DNA of 64,000 bases from Lachnospiraceae bacterium (GCA_009774175.1 VSNG01000019.1:1-64000); one strand, 5' to 3'. Counted from the stretch's first letter, positions 54,333-63,255 are shown. Numbers and translations are program-made. The notes: generated by a model from the letters alone, not told the origin.

Positions 54333-54677
54333 ATGGATTATTATAAAATACTGGGCGTGCCAAGGGAAGCGGACGAAGATCAGATCAAGCGGGCGTACCG
54401 AAAAAAAGCCAAGCAGTATCATCCGGACTTGAACCCTGGTAATGCCGAGGCAGAGAAAAAATTTAAGGATATTGTTGAAGCATACGAGGTATTGGGCAAT
54501 GCTGAAAGGCGCAAAAAGTATGATGTAAAACAGGAAAAAGCAGCAGGATTTGGGCAGAGTACGGGTCAGAACCGCACAAAGGATAAAAACGGGGTGTCAG
54601 CGCCGCGGATGAATTTCAATAAGAAAAATCCGCTGGATGTGACGGAGATGTTTGAAGCGTTTATGAAGATGAAATAG
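54333..54677 (+). CDS. DnaJ-like J-domain protein
   Basis: A J domain occupies residues 1-66, with the Hsp70-activating HPD in QYHPDLNPG, and a short charged tail follows without the Gly/Phe or zinc domains of DnaJ. It is thus a class III J protein. ATG 54333 follows AAGGAG at seven bases (114 residues). Placement within the cluster suggests a dedicated co-chaperone, for instance for effector loading or sheath recycling; this is inference. Confidence 0.85.
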   Translation: MDYYKILGVPREADEDQIKRAYRKKAKQYHPDLNPGNAEAEKKFKDIVEAYEVLGNAERRKKYDVKQEKAAGFGQSTGQNRTKDKNGVSAPRMNFNKKNPLDVTEMFEAFMKMK

Positions 54678-54720
54678 GGGAAGAGAGGGGCAGACGTATA
54701 AATGCCCGATAGAGCAGGAT

Positions 54721-55679
54721 GTAAGTATTGAGAGGGAGGTTGATACCTCAAAGTATGCGGACAAGATATTGCAACGACTTGTTGTGACGGAAAATCCAAC
54801 TGCTGAAGCAAATGGGCTTAAGTTTGCAACCATAGAAGATGTTAAAAGGAAAGTTAACATTCCCTTTTTCGGAAATTGCGATAGGTTGCCGGATAATGTG
54901 AGAGAAAAGCAGCTATTTTACGGTCTTTCCGGGGATGAATATAGGTATGGAACATGTAAGTTATTAATGAATTTGGAGGAGGAATGGGATAATTATGAGA
55001 TAGGACAGGAATTTTTGAAATTTCCTGATGATGATAATCAGGATAAAACGGGAATTACTATGACTTCTATTTTGTTTTGTAAGCATGGCGGGTTTGTGTA
55101 TCCGGTTACGAGTGGGCAGACGTCACATGGAAGTATGAAATAGATTTATGAAGCGGAGGAAGGTGCAGAAACCAGCGGTAAATCAAGCGATAATGGTCCT
55201 CCCGCGGGATTGCCTGTTTCTTATCATGTTTCAACATATGAATCCAGATGGAGAGATAATGGAATTGAAAGTAGATTTGGAGAAAGAACCCCCAATTATT
55301 ATATACTACATCATGAAAATAGCTATATTGACGAAAATGGTTTGATCAGGATTAGGAAAATACAGGGAATGAAAACGGAAGATTTGGGTTTAAATTACAG
55401 GTACAGTTAGAGGATTCAGTGGGTAATGAAAAGAGGATGGATGTAATTATTGCAGATGAAAAGGCTTCGTATGATCCTAATGATTTTTATACGCATACAA
55501 GTATAGTCGAGTTTATTGTAGAAGATACACCGGGAAATGCAATATCAGAGGGTGGAAATGTGAGTTTTGATAAACTATTGGGGGGACAAGGGTTAGAGAT
55601 AAAGAGTGTATATGCTTATGAAAATGGAGCAATGGTAGTAGGGAATGAGTATAAAGGAGCTCATTGGGAAGATAGGTGA
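54721..55679 (+). pseudogene. Degraded PAAR-like (DUF4280-type) effector gene
   Basis: The first part (to 55143) contains NIPFFGNCD, CKLLMNLEEEW and SILFCKHGGFVYPVTSGQ, which match in order the DUF4280-like part of the intact gene at 63256 (NIPFFGEC, KNKWE, SFLVCNRGSLIFPESSGQ). No proper start is present and the family N-terminus is missing. An in-frame TAG at 55141-55143 interrupts it; the same frame continues (LPVSYHVSTYESRWRDNGIE, YILHHENSYIDENG) until a frameshift near 55385, after which the frame ending at 55679 carries the rest (DVIIADEKASYDPND, EGGNVSFDKLLGG). A dead effector or spike-tip relic. Confidence 0.65.
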
Positions 55680-55689
55680 TATAAGGACA

Positions 55690-56583
55690 ATGGATATAAG
55701 TGTTGCGATAAAAGTGAAATTGGGTTTGTTGACTATTATTTTATTGTGCTCCGGATGTGGTAACGGAAATGCAGGAGAGAATGTTGAAAAAGAACTACGG
55801 GCAATGGAGGAAACACAGAAAGTTGAAGTTACACAGCCGGAAGCCGATGAAATACTGGAAGAAACTACAAGTGTAAGGGCTAATTCTATAGATCAGTTGG
55901 AAATACAGGGAAGAACCAAAGAAGAGACGGAATTAATCCACAAGATTCTTTCGGAGGACAAGAGAGAATATGAGGAGTTTCTTACGACAGACTGGGACTT
56001 TTCACACGAACAGGAAGCGATAGAGATACTTACATATGATTTTACGGGCGACGGAAAAGACGAAGTTATAGTGTCAAAGTTTTATCTGAATATTAGTGCA
56101 ATTCTGACCTACAATTTTGTATATGATCAGGAGGGTAGAAGAATGGTGGAGTTTGTCGGCGGGCATCCGTTGGAGATGCAGATTATTGGCGATTGGGATG
56201 GTGAGGGAACATTTTTGCTGTATACGAAGAATCATTATTCTTCTCACAACGATGCGGATATTTATACGGAAATCAAGTATGAAAACGACGCCATGACGGA
56301 GAAGGTGATATTGATGGAACTGGATCGCAGATATGGCGGTGATGAGGGGAAAGAGGGATACTATATCTTTAAAGATTTTACGAAGGAAGAGGAGGAAAAG
56401 CTTTGGTATGGAAGTTCTGGGGTTAGTGAATTGACGAAAACCAAGGAGTGCTTCAAGAAGGGAGAGGAACCGGAAGCGTATAGAAAACTGTTTGAAGAAA
56501 AGAATACGGATGGATTTTCGATTTTGAGTGTAATTCTTTATTCAGAAGAGGATGGATTTGTGGAGTATAAAGAACAGGAGTGA
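55690..56583 (+). CDS. Predicted lipoprotein with FG-GAP-like segment
   Basis: The signal peptide ends in the lipobox LLCSGC (Cys near residue 22), so Lgt would anchor it to the outer face of the membrane. A Glu-rich linker precedes a domain with DFTGDGKDEVIV, which resembles the calcium-binding loop of FG-GAP/VCBS repeats. No family is named. ATG 55690 has AAGGA just upstream; a start at 55645 would overlap the pseudogene. Position suggests an immunity or surface component of the cluster, unproven. Confidence 0.65.
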   Translation: MDISVAIKVKLGLLTIILLCSGCGNGNAGENVEKELRAMEETQKVEVTQPEADEILEETTSVRANSIDQLEIQGRTKEETELIHKILSEDKREYEEFLTTDWDFSHEQEAIEILTYDFTGDGKDEVIVSKFYLNISAILTYNFVYDQEGRRMVEFVGGHPLEMQIIGDWDGEGTFLLYTKNHYSSHNDADIYTEIKYENDAMTEKVILMELDRRYGGDEGKEGYYIFKDFTKEEEEKLWYGSSGVSELTKTKECFKKGEEPEAYRKLFEEKNTDGFSILSVILYSEEDGFVEYKEQE

Positions 56584-56586
56584 CTT

Positions 56587-57129
56587 ATGAATAAAAAAGC
56601 AGCCTTAGATATGGCCATCGTTATATCCTGCATCACGGGCATGGTTTTGTCCTATGTGTATCTGGAAAATGTACTACAAAAGCAGGTCAGTCTGACGCTC
56701 CTCGGAGCAGTAGGAGCCGGATTTCTGATCTTATGGTTTGCCGATTATGCAAGGTACAGGCGGCCGCGGGAGCATGGAACGGGAAAAACAGAAATTTCGC
56801 AAATCCTCCTGTTGGGGGAAGACAATAATATCACTGACACATGGGATATCTACAGAAAGACATCTATTGTATTCGGCAGGGATGAAGGGGAGAATCAGGT
56901 AGATATCAACTTGAAAAATACCGACTATGCAGGAACCGTGGATGGGGAACATGCGGTTATGAATTACAGCGGCGGCAGTTGGTACATAGAAGATCTGGAC
57001 AGCGAGAATGGCACCAGAATACAGAGAAATGGGGAGGACAAGCCCTACCGGGTTTCTTCCAGAGAACCCTGTAAGGTGGAAAAGGGAGATATCATTTATC
57101 TGGGGCTTGCGCCGCTTAAGATAAGATAG
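56587..57129 (+). CDS. Membrane-anchored FHA-domain protein
   Basis: Two hydrophobic helices near the N-terminus (about 8-27 and 35-54) anchor a cytoplasmic FHA domain (about 90-180) with FGRDEGENQVDI, EHAVMNYSGGSWYIEDLDSENGT: the phosphothreonine-binding Gly-Arg, Ser/His and Asn-Gly landmarks are retained. FHA proteins receive threonine-phosphorylated partners; in type VI systems such a protein (Fha) triggers assembly. Follows the lipoprotein gene by three bases. Confidence 0.85.
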   Translation: MNKKAALDMAIVISCITGMVLSYVYLENVLQKQVSLTLLGAVGAGFLILWFADYARYRRPREHGTGKTEISQILLLGEDNNITDTWDIYRKTSIVFGRDEGENQVDINLKNTDYAGTVDGEHAVMNYSGGSWYIEDLDSENGTRIQRNGEDKPYRVSSREPCKVEKGDIIYLGLAPLKIR

Positions 57130-57191
57130 CAGGCCGGTAACGTACGGAAAGAGAAGAAAGCGGATGCTTAAGGAAAGGAACGGAAGATAAG

Positions 57192-57686
57192 ATGAGTAAC
57201 TTGATCAGATGCCAGAATGGACACATGTTTTCGAGCAGAAGGTATGGAACCATATGCCCTTACTGTAATATTGAGACGGCAACTAGAGAGAAGCAGGAGA
57301 CGGGGAAGACAGAGATCGAGGTGGAAGAGTCGTTATTTTTGCAGGAAGAAAATCCGGTGTGCGGATGGATCGTCTGTGTAGCAGGTCCGAGGCGCGGCAA
57401 GGATTATAAAATTATGGCGGGCAAAAACTTCGTGGGCCGGGCTGATGATATGGATATTCAGATTCTGGGCGATAACAAGATCTCCAGAAGAAATCATTGC
57501 GTCATTGTGTACGATACGAAACAGAGGAAGACAGTGATGCTGCCCGGAGACAGTAATGGGATCGTCTATCTGAATGGAGAGGCGGTCTATGTGCCGACGG
57601 ATCTGAAAGAGTATGATGTGATCGAGATGGGTGAGAGCCAGTTTTTGCTTATCCCGTTCTGCGGGGAGCACTTTAGCTGGGAATAG
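57192..57686 (+). CDS. Zinc-ribbon plus FHA-domain protein
   Basis: A short N-terminal metal-binding knuckle (RCQNGHMF...CPYC, residues 6-26) precedes a linker and an FHA domain (about 55-155) with FVGRADDMDIQI, ISRRNHCVIVYD and LPGDSNGIVYLNG. The binding residues Arg, Ser-Arg-Arg-Asn-His and Asn-Gly are present. No membrane segment, so it is a soluble partner of the membrane FHA protein next to it. Confidence 0.85.
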   Translation: MSNLIRCQNGHMFSSRRYGTICPYCNIETATREKQETGKTEIEVEESLFLQEENPVCGWIVCVAGPRRGKDYKIMAGKNFVGRADDMDIQILGDNKISRRNHCVIVYDTKQRKTVMLPGDSNGIVYLNGEAVYVPTDLKEYDVIEMGESQFLLIPFCGEHFSWE

Positions 57687-57700
57687 ACGGAGGGCATGCG

Positions 57701-58531
57701 ATGACGTTGGAAGAAGGTATGTTGTCAGCGATCTATCTGTTTATCCTGTGTCTGGCCGCCGTGCGTTTTTTAAGCGGGGAACGGGGCAGGGTAATCAGAC
57801 GGTTTAAAATCGGCAAAGCTATGACGATTGGGGACAGACAGGTGCAGGAGGATGACTATGGGGTCTGTCAGAGCGCGGAAGGATTTCTGGCGGTGCTGGC
57901 TGACGGTATGGGTAAAAATTATGGAGGAAAGGTTTCTTCCCGCATTGCCGTGGACACGATGAAGGATTTGTTTCGATTTTACCAGTCTTCGGAGAATCCG
58001 GCTTATTTTTTTCGCAGAGTCTTTCATCAGATTAACATGGAGATACTGGAACAATTGGACGACGGCAGAGGCGGCGCAAGCGTGGGCGCCGTGCTGATCA
58101 GGGACAATTATCTGTACTATGCGGTGGCAGGCAATGTGAAGGTTGCGGTATACCGGGGCGGTAATTTGGTTCCGGTCTCAGCGGGACATACGATAGATGT
58201 GCTGGCGGGAGATAAGTTCGTGGAAGGAACCATTACCAGAGAAGAGGCCCTGAAACTGCTTGATAATACGAGAATGTACAACTATGTGGGCCAGGATGGC
58301 TTTCGGGAGATTGAGTTTGTTGACACGCCGGTCAGACTGCGGGACAAAGATATGGTAGTGCTGATGAGTGACGGCCTTTATGAAGGGATGGACTGGAAGA
58401 CGATTGAAGAACTGTTGTCGGGCAGAAAGAAGTGTCAACAGAAGGCATATGAGATCATAGAGGAAATTAATGCCGGAAGCCGGAAGGAAAGGGACAATGC
58501 CAGTATTGTTCTGGTTGAGGGATTCGTATGA
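57701..58531 (+). CDS. Membrane-anchored PP2C phosphatase
   Basis: One N-terminal helix (about residues 5-23) anchors a PP2C domain with LADGMGKNYGGKVSS, GGASVGAVLI, MSDGLYEG and DNASIVLVE; all expected metal-ligand aspartates are present, so it should be active. It is analogous in role to PppA of type VI loci, which removes threonine phosphate from Fha. Its stop overlaps the next start (ATGA). Confidence 0.85.
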   Translation: MTLEEGMLSAIYLFILCLAAVRFLSGERGRVIRRFKIGKAMTIGDRQVQEDDYGVCQSAEGFLAVLADGMGKNYGGKVSSRIAVDTMKDLFRFYQSSENPAYFFRRVFHQINMEILEQLDDGRGGASVGAVLIRDNYLYYAVAGNVKVAVYRGGNLVPVSAGHTIDVLAGDKFVEGTITREEALKLLDNTRMYNYVGQDGFREIEFVDTPVRLRDKDMVVLMSDGLYEGMDWKTIEELLSGRKKCQQKAYEIIEEINAGSRKERDNASIVLVEGFV

Positions 58532-60387
58532 GAAAGTATAACAGCAGCTTTAAGACTGCCTTTATTTCTGAGGAGGGCAGCAAACTTAAGAATAATGATT
58601 ACTTCGGGTTTGTGGAGCTGGATAAATACGCCTGCTATGTGATTGCCGACGGCATAACGGATATGCGGGATTCCCAGAGCGCAAAAAAGGCGATAGAAGC
58701 TGTAATCAGCGCGTTCCATAACGAGCCGGGGATCAGCAGGGGAAAGTTGAAACGCTATCTGAAATATGCCAACAAAGAACTGCTTCGGGGAAAAAGTTAT
58801 GAGAAGCTAAAGGCTTCCCTTACCGTTGTACTTACCGATTATGCGAAATTCCGCTATGGACATGCGGGCAATACGAGACTCCGGCTGTATCGCGACGGGC
58901 GGATGATTCTGGCCAGCTCAGATATGTCGCTTAGTCAGGAGCTGGTAGGGGCGGATAGACTGACGGAAGATAAGCTGGCAAAGCACGAGGGGAGAAATAA
59001 CCTGTATTCCTATCTGGGAAAGGAGCATTTCAAAGCTTTTATCTCCAAAAAGAAAAAATTGGCGGACGGGGATATCATTACTCTATATACGCGGGGCATA
59101 TGGGAGAACATAGACGAGGGGGAACTTTCCGATGTATTTGCGGAGACCGGAAACGAACCCATGGAGGAATGCGATAAGGTAGAGGATCTACTTTTGTCCA
59201 GACAGCCGGAAAATCTGGATAATTATACTTTTGTGGCCATCTATATTGACAAAATATTTATCGATCCAAACCGCAGGAAGCGGATTAAGAAGATTATAAC
59301 AATCGTGTTGGTTGTCTTGATTCTCTCCCTTGTGATCGGCGGTCTGGTTTATTTGTGGAGGCGGAACCGGCGTTTAAAACGGGAGGATATGGCACAGTGC
59401 TTTGCCAATGCGGAAGTCTACATAGAAGACGATAATTATGTCAGGGCCAAAGAAGCGTGTGAAAAAGCGCTGGCACTGGCAGAAAAACTGCGGGATCAGG
59501 AGGCGCAGAAACGTTATAACAACTATCTGGTCTGTCTGGAAGCAATGATTCGGGCGGATGACGCCTACGATGAGGCAAAGTATGAGGAGGCTGAAGAAGC
59601 TTATCTTTCGGCAAAAGTCAGAACACGGTACGCAGACAATATAGGTACGGAATATATTGAAAACCGATTGCGGCAGATCGGGCGGTACGAACAAGTTTTT
59701 AATAACATTACGCTCGGGGACAGTCTGCTGGCCCACGGCAGCTATGAGATGGCGGAGCAGAGATATCTGGAAGCCAAGAAGGATGCGTCGGCGATTTATT
59801 TTGCGGAAGGCAAGCAGCAGGCTCTTGATGCCTTGGAGAAACTCTATGAGGAGTGGAGCGCGGCAAGGGAAGCGGCAGCGGAGCAGAGCGCCGAGCAGGC
59901 GGCGGATGAGGCTGCGGCAGCGGAATTGATCCGACAGGGAGACGAGGCGTACAGCGGCGGGGATTATGACGGCGCCATGGTATTTTATCTGATTGCATTG
60001 GAAAAATATACCGAGATGGAAGATACAGCGCAGATTTCCTTCCTGAATAAAAAGATCGTGGCGCTGAATGAAAAACAGCAGGAAGTAGAGACGAGAGTGT
60101 CAGAGGCGAAGGAGTTTGAGGAACTGGCCCGCGTGTACGAGGAAGAGGGGGACTACGAGCAGGCAAAATTACAGTATCAGTATGCCAAGAACATTTATGG
60201 AGAATTGAATCAGGGAAACAGGGCGGACGAGATTCAGAGTAAGGTTGATATCATGGAGACGAAGCAGGAAAAGGCGCAGGGGGAGGCGGAAGAAAAGGAG
60301 AAGGAAGAGGCCAAAAAAGAGGCGGAAAAAAAGGCGGAAGAGGAAGCCCAAAAATCCATGAGTGAGAATACGCTATATGAAAGATAA
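58528..60387 (+). CDS. PP2C-like domain fused to a membrane helix and TPR/coiled-coil tail
   Basis: The N-terminal 240 residues form a PP2C-like domain with IADGITD (Asp41) and a final DNYTFVAIYI, but the middle SDG motif reads TRG (Arg189), so activity may be lost. A transmembrane helix lies at about 256-276. The remaining 340 residues are helical repeats of TPR type (YIEDDNYVRAKEACEKAL, YDEAKYEEAEEAYLSAK, YSGGDYDGAMVFYLIAL, YEEEGDYEQAKLQYQYAK) and a final Lys/Glu coiled coil. It may be an anchoring scaffold that binds phosphoproteins. Its 3' end is duplicated at 63184. Confidence 0.8.
   Translation: MRKYNSSFKTAFISEEGSKLKNNDYFGFVELDKYACYVIADGITDMRDSQSAKKAIEAVISAFHNEPGISRGKLKRYLKYANKELLRGKSYEKLKASLTVVLTDYAKFRYGHAGNTRLRLYRDGRMILASSDMSLSQELVGADRLTEDKLAKHEGRNNLYSYLGKEHFKAFISKKKKLADGDIITLYTRGIWENIDEGELSDVFAETGNEPMEECDKVEDLLLSRQPENLDNYTFVAIYIDKIFIDPNRRKRIKKIITIVLVVLILSLVIGGLVYLWRRNRRLKREDMAQCFANAEVYIEDDNYVRAKEACEKALALAEKLRDQEAQKRYNNYLVCLEAMIRADDAYDEAKYEEAEEAYLSAKVRTRYADNIGTEYIENRLRQIGRYEQVFNNITLGDSLLAHGSYEMAEQRYLEAKKDASAIYFAEGKQQALDALEKLYEEWSAAREAAAEQSAEQAADEAAAAELIRQGDEAYSGGDYDGAMVFYLIALEKYTEMEDTAQISFLNKKIVALNEKQQEVETRVSEAKEFEELARVYEEEGDYEQAKLQYQYAKNIYGELNQGNRADEIQSKVDIMETKQEKAQGEAEEKEKEEAKKEAEKKAEEEAQKSMSENTLYER
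60317..60377 (+). repeat. 61-bp direct repeat, copy 1 (inside PP2C/TPR gene end)
   Basis: The last part of the coding sequence (from AAGAGGCGG to CGCTATA) recurs perfectly at 63184-63244. Copy 1 encodes the C-terminal EAEKKAEEEAQKSMSENTLY segment in frame. Confidence 0.95.
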
Positions 60388-60402
60388 AAAGAGGTGTCGA
60401 CT

Positions 60403-61632
60403 GTGAAAACTATCATGCGTATAGCAGCAATGACAATAGGCGTAGTAGCAGGCGTACTGGGCGTAGTGGCGCTAGTGATGATTGGGATAACAAGTATGAT
60501 TTCTTTTTGCTTTTCGGGGATGAATCCGAGTCGGGAAGAAGAAAAATATGTAATTATACGTCTTAGTGCAGAGAGTAATTCAAGGGGAGATGAGGAGGAT
60601 TACATTTATCGAGATGACAAAAAAATAGTTTGTTATTCTTTGAAAACAGAGGAATTAACAGAGTATGTTATCAATAAACCGGAAGGAGAAAGAATAACGT
60701 GGGATACGGATGTGGACAGTATGTTTTATTATGTGTTGTCAAATCACGTCATCAGGCGGTTTGATCTTGAGAAACAGATAGATGAAGAAATCCTTTCTGA
60801 AGAGGATATGCGTAGAATGTGCGGGTTTGAGCATTGGCCGGAAAGTACTTATATATTAATTGCAAGATCGGAGCAAGACATATTGTTGAATGTTGAAGAC
60901 AACATTTTTATATGTCCGGTTGACGGAAATTTAAAAACAGATTGTATTGGGGTGAATACTTTGTTCTCGGAAGAGAAAAGAACAGGAGGAGAACAGGTAA
61001 TTCAATATCGGGGAATGCGTATCGGGAGACGTTATGATGTGAAAAAAGAAAAGTATCAGATTACAGACATCTGGAAAGAAAAAAATGGGCGTCCGCTTTT
61101 TTCCTACGGAGAAAGATATACAATAAAAGTAGAGGAAACTCAAGTTATATTAAATCATACAAGGGGCTATTGTAATTATACTTATCAGGTGGAGGGTACG
61201 CCAAAAGAACAAGGAATAAGGTGTCTGAATACGACGGCGTATAAGAACTCACACATACAGGGGAATGAATTGACGACAGAAAACGGGCACATTATCGGCT
61301 TGGTGCATGTTCCACGAGAGTCTTATTGTGATTCTTTCGACCCGTCACAGGATGAACTGAAATGCGATGTCTTATTCCAGCTGAATCCTAAAACGGGCGA
61401 AAACAGTATTTTGTATAAAACGGAGAATAACCGTACCAGAATCATAGGATATCAGGACGGAGTGATTTATCTTTTGAGGGATTTCAAAATTTATAGCAGT
61501 ATCATGGAAAGTAAGGAAGAAAAACTGATTGCGGAGCTTCCCGAGGATACCTTCTATGAGTTTGACTGGCAGGGAGACTATCTAATTGTAATATGTCGGG
61601 ATGGCATATATGGGGCATATAAAGTGCGGTAG
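60403..61632 (+). CDS. Membrane-anchored beta-rich protein, paralogue A
   Basis: No family recognised. An N-terminal membrane helix (about 5-32) precedes a beta-rich extracellular domain of about 370 residues with repeat-like blade motifs (GYQDGVIYLLRDFKIY, FDWQGDYLIVICRDGIYGAYKVR), suggesting a propeller. It is closely related to the next gene. The AGAGGTG box suits GTG 60403 rather than GTG 60394. The flanking repeat and effector-like neighbours make an immunity or surface-sensor role possible, but unproven. Codon choice is more AT-rich than in the conserved genes. Confidence 0.65.
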   Translation: MKTIMRIAAMTIGVVAGVLGVVALVMIGITSMISFCFSGMNPSREEEKYVIIRLSAESNSRGDEEDYIYRDDKKIVCYSLKTEELTEYVINKPEGERITWDTDVDSMFYYVLSNHVIRRFDLEKQIDEEILSEEDMRRMCGFEHWPESTYILIARSEQDILLNVEDNIFICPVDGNLKTDCIGVNTLFSEEKRTGGEQVIQYRGMRIGRRYDVKKEKYQITDIWKEKNGRPLFSYGERYTIKVEETQVILNHTRGYCNYTYQVEGTPKEQGIRCLNTTAYKNSHIQGNELTTENGHIIGLVHVPRESYCDSFDPSQDELKCDVLFQLNPKTGENSILYKTENNRTRIIGYQDGVIYLLRDFKIYSSIMESKEEKLIAELPEDTFYEFDWQGDYLIVICRDGIYGAYKVR

Positions 61633-61652
61633 TGCGGCGGAAGGAGAGCAAA

Positions 61653-61754
61653 ATGTTTTTTAGATAAAGATACATTCAATAATTTAAGGATTTAGTTGAC
61701 GCGATAGCAAGATACGAGACGGCAAGTGCTGATGCAATAGGGATTAGTAAATAA
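61653..61754 (+). pseudogene. Tiny degenerate reading frame
   Basis: An AAGGAG box precedes an ATG at 61653, but the frame meets TAA codons at once (61665 and 61680) before an open tail encoding FKDLVDAIARYETASADAIGISK, then TAA. It looks like the relic of a short helical protein; no family recognised. Confidence 0.3.
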
Positions 61755-61782
61755 TTTATCAAGGTTTTAGGAGAGTTCGATT

Positions 61783-63012
61783 ATGAAACGGGCATATGTG
61801 ATTAGAGCATTTGCAATTATCATAATAAGTATTACGGCAGTGTTGGCATTAGGGTATCTGGCAGTAATTATGTTAAAGAATCTTTTTTATATACCAGACA
61901 GGAATTAGGGAAAGCATGTGATAATAAGGCTCAATGCGGAGAGTAACATAAAAGGAGATGATGAGGATTATGTTCTCTGGGTGGGCAATCAAATCATTCT
62001 CTACTCGTTTGAAACGGGAGAAACCACAGAATATCATTTGGAATCGACGGAAGCGGCAGGACGGTCAGGACTTGTGATAGGAACCGGGATGTACTCCGTG
62101 ATACCGGATGGGACAATCAGACGGTTTGACATGGAAAAGCAGTCAGATGAAGAGATCCTTTCTAAAGAAGATTTATGTAGTATGTGCGGTCTTACATATC
62201 TGCCGAATGAATTTGATGTGTCAATCCGGCGGACAAGGAAAAATTTGCTGTTAATGATCGACGGGCATGATGAAGAAGAACTTTATTATATTTGTCCTAT
62301 CGACGGGGAGTTGAAAACGGATTGTGTTGAGGTAAATAGTTTGTTCCCGAAAGAGGACAAGACAGGCAGGGAACAGAGCATTCTATATCGGGGAATGCGT
62401 ATCAGGAGATCTTATGATGCAGAAAAGAAGAAATATCAAGTAATTGAGTTGGGGGAAAAAGATGGCAGACCGGAAATATTTAACTCTGCTCCCAAAGATA
62501 CAGCAACAATAAGAGTAGCGGGTAAATTGATTTCGCTGGGGCATCAGAGGAACAATATGTCTAATTGGGTGGAAGAAGGTTCGGAAGAGCGAAGAATAGG
62601 CTGCCTGAATGAATCGGTATTTGATTTTTCAGTCATACAACCAGATAAATTAATGACAGAGAATGGAGAGATCATTGGGTTGGTGCATGCGATTAGAAAT
62701 TATACGTGTGATTCATGGAATCCATCGCAGGATGAGTTGAGATATGATGTATTATTCTGGTTTGACCCCAAAACAGAAAAAGATGGTATTTTATACAGCC
62801 CATGGAATAACCGCAGCAGAATCATAGGATATCAGGATGGGGTGATCTATCTGTTGAAGGATTATAAAATCTATACCAGAACAGTAGAAAATGAAAAAGA
62901 AAAGCTGGTTGTTGAACTTCCCAGTGACACTAACTATATGTTTGACTGGCAGGGGGATTATTTAATCGTAATACGTCAGGATAGTATATATGGAGCATTT
63001 AAAGTGCGGTAA
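61783..63012 (+). pseudogene. Membrane-anchored beta-rich protein, paralogue B, interrupted by amber codon
   Basis: The 41 codons from ATG 61783 encode a basic N-terminus and a membrane helix, then a TAG at 61906-61908 in the same frame, after which the frame continues for 365 codons. The part after the stop aligns with paralogue A from VIIRL.AESN to the shared end DSIYGAFKVR, and the part before it corresponds to A's membrane anchor. It is most simply a recent nonsense mutation. Restart at GTG 61918 would give a protein without an anchor. Confidence 0.65.
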
Positions 63013-63035
63013 TATATGATATTTGCCAGAAAATA

Positions 63036-63182
63036 ATGATTGGCGAAGTGTCCATTTTGGACTTGAATCAGGAAAACTCTGAGGGAGGGGATGGGGAGGG
63101 AATCCCTTGTACTGTCTGGAGGATGAATTTGGAGGGATATGAACAGTTAAGCAGGCAGGCAAGGAAAAGTTCTCTTTGTTAA
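63036..63182 (+). CDS. Possible 48-residue protein or gene fragment
   Basis: ATG 63036 opens a frame encoding MIGEVSILDLNQENSEGGD and VWRMNLEGYEQLSRQARKS before a TAA that adjoins the 61-bp repeat. There is no convincing ribosome site. It may be the end of a gene cut by the rearrangement that created the repeat. Family unknown. Confidence 0.3.
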   Translation: MIGEVSILDLNQENSEGGDGEGIPCTVWRMNLEGYEQLSRQARKSSLC

Positions 63183-63183
63183 T

Positions 63184-63244
63184 AAGAGGCGGAAAAAAAG
63201 GCGGAAGAGGAAGCCCAAAAATCCATGAGTGAGAATACGCTATA
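63184..63244 (+). repeat. 61-bp direct repeat, copy 2 (upstream of PAAR-like/Rhs gene)
   Basis: A perfect copy of 60317-60377. Here it ends two bases before the end of a TAA-closed fragment (frame EAEKKAEEEAQKSMSENTL, stop), and its last base belongs to the AAGGAG ribosome site of the Rhs gene. The two copies flank the paralogue pair A/B. Confidence 0.95.
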
Positions 63245-63255
63245 AGGAGAAAAAG

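Noticed and set aside
55141..61908. Two in-frame TAG codons (55141, 61906) as possible amber recoding or pyrrolysine use
   Set aside because: TAG is used as an ordinary stop in several intact genes here (for example divIB and both FHA genes), and the first gene also has a frameshift and a missing start, so decay is simpler.
61653..63182. Type VII (LXG/WXG100) secretion as an explanation for the toxin-like genes
   Set aside because: No FtsK/SpoIIIE-like EssC ATPase, WXG100 or LXG domain was seen; the PAAR-like domain points to a spike-based system.
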